From Clostridia bacterium (lineage in GTDB: Bacteria > Bacillota > Clostridia > Christensenellales > Borkfalkiaceae): a DNA stretch of 64,000 nt. The stretch is taken from positions 84,390-148,389 of the forward strand of contig JAFTHW010000013.1 in assembly GCA_017457225.1 (NCBI GenBank), written 5' to 3'. A program made the position numbers and the translations under genes. Positions 62,021 to 64,000 of the stretch are shown in pieces. Under the pieces are notes generated by a model. The model had not been told where the DNA came from, did no database searches, and saw only the letters and a program-made list of their open reading frames with translations. The first letter of the stretch is position 1. The number at the start of each line of letters is the position of its first letter.

Positions 62021-62153
62021 GACACGTGTTTTATTCCCTCGTCATTTTTCATTCATTTTTTACAATTTACACCCTTTCAACTCCCTGAACAAGACTCCTT
62101 TTATAGACATTTCGTTTTTTTTGCTTTTTTTGAAAAAAATTTTTAAAAAACTA

Positions 62154-62182
62154 TTGACAAATACATTTTTTTATATTATACT
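62154..62182 (+). promoter_or_regulatory. sigma-A promoter of the rubrerythrin gene
   Basis: TTGACA (62154-62159), 17 bases and TATACT (62177-62182) on the plus strand. I saw no clear PerR box in the leader. Confidence 0.85.
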
Positions 62183-62230
62183 AGAATCAGTTATTAAAAC
62201 TAAATCCTAATAAGGAAAATGAGGTTAATT

Positions 62231-62869
62231 ATGAAGAAATTTGAATGTAAAGTTTGTCACTACGTTGCGGAAGGCGAAGCGCCTGAAGTTTGCCCTGTTT
62301 GCAAGCAGTCGGGTAAGTTTGAAGAAATCAATCCTTTGAAGGGAACGAAGACGGAAGCGAACTTGGCTACGGCGTTCGCAGGTGAATCGCAGGCGAGAAA
62401 TAAGTACACCTATTTCGCTAGCAAAGCGAGAAAGGAAGGGTTTGTTCAGATCGCGGCGATCTTTGAAGAAACTGCGAAAAACGAACAGGAACACGCGAAG
62501 ATTTGGTTTAAGCTGTTGAACGGCGGCGATATCTCCTCTACTGCGGAAAACTTGTTGGCGGCTGCGGAAGGCGAAAACTACGAATGGACGGATATGTACT
62601 ACGAATTCGCAAAAGTGGCTCGTGAAGAAGGTTTTGAAGACATCGCGAAACTCTTCGACGGCGTTGCGGCGATCGAAAAAGAACACGAAGACAGATATAG
62701 AAAGCTGCTTGCGAACGTGAAAGGCGATCTCGTCTTCTCCAAGGACGGCGACGCTGTATGGCAGTGCTCCAACTGCGGTCATATCGTAGTCGGTAAGAAA
62801 GCGCCCGAAGTTTGCCCCGTTTGCGCGCATCCTCAGGCTTATTTCCAGGTTAGAGCGGAAAATTATTGA
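62231..62869 (+). CDS. rbr: rubrerythrin with rubredoxin-like domains at both ends
   Basis: This 212-residue di-iron protein reduces hydrogen peroxide in anaerobes. I start it at ATG 62231 behind GAGG. An N-terminal rubredoxin-like knot (CKVC ... CPVC) is followed by the ferritin-like di-iron domain ([20 protein letters not shown], with E residues repeated in [22 protein letters not shown] and [13 protein letters not shown]), and a second rubredoxin-like domain ([20 protein letters not shown]) closes the protein. Two rubredoxin domains in one chain are common in gut Clostridia. It is monocistronic. Confidence 0.95.
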   Translation: MKKFECKVCHYVAEGEAPEVCPVCKQSGKFEEINPLKGTKTEANLATAFAGESQARNKYTYFASKARKEGFVQIAAIFEETAKNEQEHAKIWFKLLNGGDISSTAENLLAAAEGENYEWTDMYYEFAKVAREEGFEDIAKLFDGVAAIEKEHEDRYRKLLANVKGDLVFSKDGDAVWQCSNCGHIVVGKKAPEVCPVCAHPQAYFQVRAENY

Positions 62870-62887
62870 TTTTATCACTCCTTAAAA

Positions 62888-62927
62888 TGAAAAAGGGAAC
62901 GGAAGAGCGCATCTTCCGTTCCTTTTT
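62888..62927 (+). terminator. intrinsic terminator after the rubrerythrin gene
   Basis: AAAAGGGAACGGAAGA and TCTTCCGTTCCTTTTT pair with one G-T pair around GCGCA and continue into a T run. Confidence 0.88.
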
Positions 62928-62930
62928 ATT

Positions 62931-62985
62931 GCTTCGCAGTGATATTTTTTGCTGTGCAAAAATTGATATTTCGCCTGTGGCGAAG
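62931..62985. repeat. TGATATT-type tandem hairpin repeat
   Basis: Two units of the form TGATATT plus a small hairpin with a TGT loop occur in tandem: TTTTTGC-TGT-GCAAAAA and TTCGCC-TGT-GGCGAA, spaced 24 bases apart. I recall repeats of this general design, with TGATATT separators and variable hairpins, as scattered in Clostridia genomes. No gene is visible in it. Confidence 0.6.
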
Positions 62986-63015
62986 TTGTGGTAGGATTTA
63001 TAGTTCTCCTCATCC

Positions 63016-63058
63016 ACCGCAAGCGGTCCCCCTTCTCCCGCAGGAGAAGGCTTTTTTT
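63016..63058 (+). terminator. hairpin pair with T run
   Basis: A small hairpin (ACCGC / GCGGT) is followed by a perfect 8-bp stem (CCTTCTCC / GGAGAAGG, 63031-63050) and seven T after a C. It could end plus-strand transcription passing through the repeats. I found no gene in 62870-63138. Confidence 0.65.
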
Positions 63059-63138
63059 GTTTACGAATGCAAATTTTTATTATAGATTTTTCCCCTCTTC
63101 ATATAAAACAATAAACACAATACAAATAACCAACGGAA

Positions 63139-63501
63139 TCAATCCAAAAATAATTCCAATAAATCTTGAGGTCTTTCCCATAAGTGTACGTTGGCTTCTC
63201 CTGCTTCATAAAAACAACAAGAAATAAAAAGATATTTTAGAGATTCTTTTTGATCTTTTCGTTGCGCCTCAACCCGTTCTTTTAAAAGAGAACTTACCGT
63301 ATAATATAATACAAAAACAAGATTCGCGATAGAAATTGCATGAACAATATTCAAAAAAATTTCCCCGCTTCCGTTATCTAGATATTCGTCCGTTAAACTA
63401 TATAGCATAGAAAATAATAGAAAAACAAATAAAATTTCAACAATAGAAAATAAATTAGAATATAGTTTCTCTAAATCTTTATTTGGCTTCCTATCTTTCA
63501 T
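63139..63501 (-). CDS. small hypothetical membrane protein, operator-controlled
   Basis: This protein of about 120 residues has no family I recognise. I start it at ATG 63501 behind AGGGTGG; the frame continues 10 codons upstream but over the promoter. It has two hydrophobic stretches (about residues 16-37 and 50-71) with a charged loop between them, and a long soluble C-terminal tail. Base composition is distinctly AT-rich compared with the rest of the window, consistent with recent acquisition. It is transcribed divergently from the XRE repressor and its promoter contains one of two matching palindromes. Confidence 0.6.
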   Translation of the reverse strand: MKDRKPNKDLEKLYSNLFSIVEILFVFLLFSMLYSLTDEYLDNGSGEIFLNIVHAISIANLVFVLYYTVSSLLKERVEAQRKDQKESLKYLFISCCFYEAGEANVHLWERPQDLLELFLD

Positions 63502-63519
63502 AAATCCACCCTCTTGTTC

Positions 63520-63549
63520 ATTATAATTCATTTTTTATGAACATGTCAA
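63520..63549 (-). promoter_or_regulatory. sigma-A promoter of the small membrane protein gene
   Basis: TTGACA (63549-63544), 18 bases and TATAAT (63525-63520) on the minus strand. The spacer holds operator 1. Confidence 0.78.
63527..63541. promoter_or_regulatory. operator 1 of the XRE module
   Basis: TTCATTTTTTATGAA is a near-perfect palindrome sitting between the -35 and -10 boxes of the divergent membrane-protein promoter, the classical place for a repressor to block RNA polymerase. Confidence 0.65.
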
Positions 63550-63562
63550 GCATTTTTATGTA

Positions 63563-63577
63563 TTCATATTTTATGAA
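63563..63577. promoter_or_regulatory. operator 2 of the XRE module
   Basis: TTCATATTTTATGAA has the same half-sites as operator 1, 36 bases centre to centre away, and lies just upstream of the repressor gene's promoter. Confidence 0.6.
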
Positions 63578-63605
63578 TTTATGTTCTACAAGACAGAAAA
63601 ATTTA

Positions 63606-63611
63606 TATAAT
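63606..63611 (+). promoter_or_regulatory. -10 box of the XRE repressor gene
   Basis: TATAAT ends seven bases before the start codon at 63619, and no Shine-Dalgarno sequence lies between them, so the mRNA may be leaderless. The -35 is poor (TTCTAC at 63584-63589, 16-base spacing). Confidence 0.5.
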
Positions 63612-63618
63612 ATGAATT

Positions 63619-63825
63619 ATGAAAGTATTTGGAGAAAGAGTAAAAGAACTGTTGAAGAACAGCGGGAATACGCAACGGGATCTTGCCAAGGCGTTAAACG
63701 TTCAACCCTCTACGTTATGCGAATGGTTAAACGGACACAACGAACCGCCTATGCAAGCCATTGTGGATATTGCCGTATTTTTGGAAGCGTCCACCGATTA
63801 TTTGCTGGGATTAAAAGATTATTAA
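63619..63825 (+). CDS. XRE-family transcriptional repressor
   Basis: This 68-residue protein is a stand-alone Cro/CI-type helix-turn-helix: FGERVKELLKNSGNTQRDLAKALNVQPSTLCEWLNGHNEPPMQAIVDIAVFLEASTDYLLGL. The recognition helix is around residues 28-37. Small proteins of this kind repress phage, plasmid or toxin-antitoxin genes. Two matching palindromes in the divergent intergenic region make this gene and the membrane protein at 63139-63501 a probable regulatory unit. No phage or mobile genes are visible nearby. Confidence 0.85.
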   Translation: MKVFGERVKELLKNSGNTQRDLAKALNVQPSTLCEWLNGHNEPPMQAIVDIAVFLEASTDYLLGLKDY

Positions 63826-63832
63826 AATTTTG

Positions 63833-63860
63833 AAACGGAGCGGAAAACGCTCCGTTTTCT
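63833..63860 (+). terminator. intrinsic terminator after the XRE gene
   Basis: AAACGGAGCG and CGCTCCGTTT form a perfect 10-bp stem around GAAAA, followed by TCTTAG. The T tail is short. Confidence 0.7.
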
Positions 63861-63870
63861 TAGTAAATAT

Positions 63871-64000
63871 CCCCCACTAGAAGTGGGGGCTTTATTTTTA
63901 CGCACTAAAGTGCGTGCATACTGGCACGGCACCCCAGTGCCACACTAACTCGCCTACCGCATACAAGCAAGCCGTGATTTACTTTTGCTTTTTATCTTTC
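63871..64000 (+). mobile_element. possible end of an IS200/IS605-type element or structured RNA, cut by window edge
   Basis: Three hairpins follow one another: CCCCCAC-TAGAA-GTGGGGG (63871-63889), CGCACT-AA-AGTGCG (63901-63914) and TGGCAC-(9 bases)-GTGCCA (63922-63942). No reading frame is visible to the right edge. Subterminal hairpins without inverted terminal repeats are typical of IS200/IS605 ends, but the first hairpin followed by CTTTATTTTTA could also be a terminator. Only the right neighbour sequence can decide. Confidence 0.35.

Noticed and set aside
62931-63058. CRISPR array
   Set aside because: The units are two short hairpins with different stems, without identical direct repeats or spacers, and no cas genes are present.

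Overview
The window is a 64 kb chromosomal stretch from an endospore-forming member of the Firmicutes, most likely Clostridia. The evidence is the spoIIGA-sigE-sigG sporulation genes, the SCIFF peptide and its radical SAM maturase inside a yajC-secDF-recJ-relA-hemZ cluster, a rubrerythrin, frequent TTG starts with strong Shine-Dalgarno sites, and many textbook TTGACA-N17-TATAAT promoters. No 16S gene is present, so the placement rests on gene content and order. The interspersed repeats and the BspA-like surface protein would suit a gut lineage, but that is inference. Almost all genes are on the minus strand; only dnaA-mnmG, a PHP phosphatase, rubrerythrin and a small XRE repressor are on the plus strand.

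Layout. 1-8100: one minus-strand surface-polysaccharide operon (three glycosyltransferase-like proteins, Wzy-like polymerase, Wzx-like flippase, dTDP-rhamnose genes rmlA, rmlC and partial rmlB) driven from a promoter near 8090. 8170-11480: a 1060-residue leucine-rich-repeat lipoprotein. 11520-17050: sporulation genes sigG, sigE and spoIIGA, with a three-gene cassette between sigG and sigE made of a SipW-type (Ser-His) signal peptidase flanked by two exported proteins carrying SipW-type signal peptides. 17145-27640: housekeeping genes yraN, rnhB, rbgA, trmD, ftsY, smc, rnc, plsX and asnS. 27640-33030: a VanW-family protein, recF, then divergent dnaA-mnmG. 33040-38165: a GT2 glycosyltransferase, a PlsC-like acyltransferase, pnp and rpsO. 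38190-51600: hemZ, an MBL hydrolase, relA, recJ, secF, secD, scfB, scfA, a small membrane protein, yajC and tgt. 51618-59850: a PHP phosphatase, a heterodimeric ABC exporter and a YhaN/YhaO (SbcCD-like) pair. 59903-62020: a zinc-ribbon membrane protein and a cardiolipin synthase. 62154-64000: rubrerythrin, hairpin repeats, a divergent repressor/membrane-protein module with two palindromic operators, and an array of hairpins running off the right edge.

The most interesting features are the SipW secretion cassette between sigE and sigG, the XRE/membrane-protein switch at 63.1-63.9 kb with operator-like palindromes and a possibly leaderless repressor mRNA, two MITE-like inverted-repeat elements (one in the asnS leader), a recurring GGCAGGTAYGCG-type motif, and a recF/dnaA divergent locus with no recognisable DnaA boxes. 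All similarity statements come from recognising sequence families by eye; no search was run.
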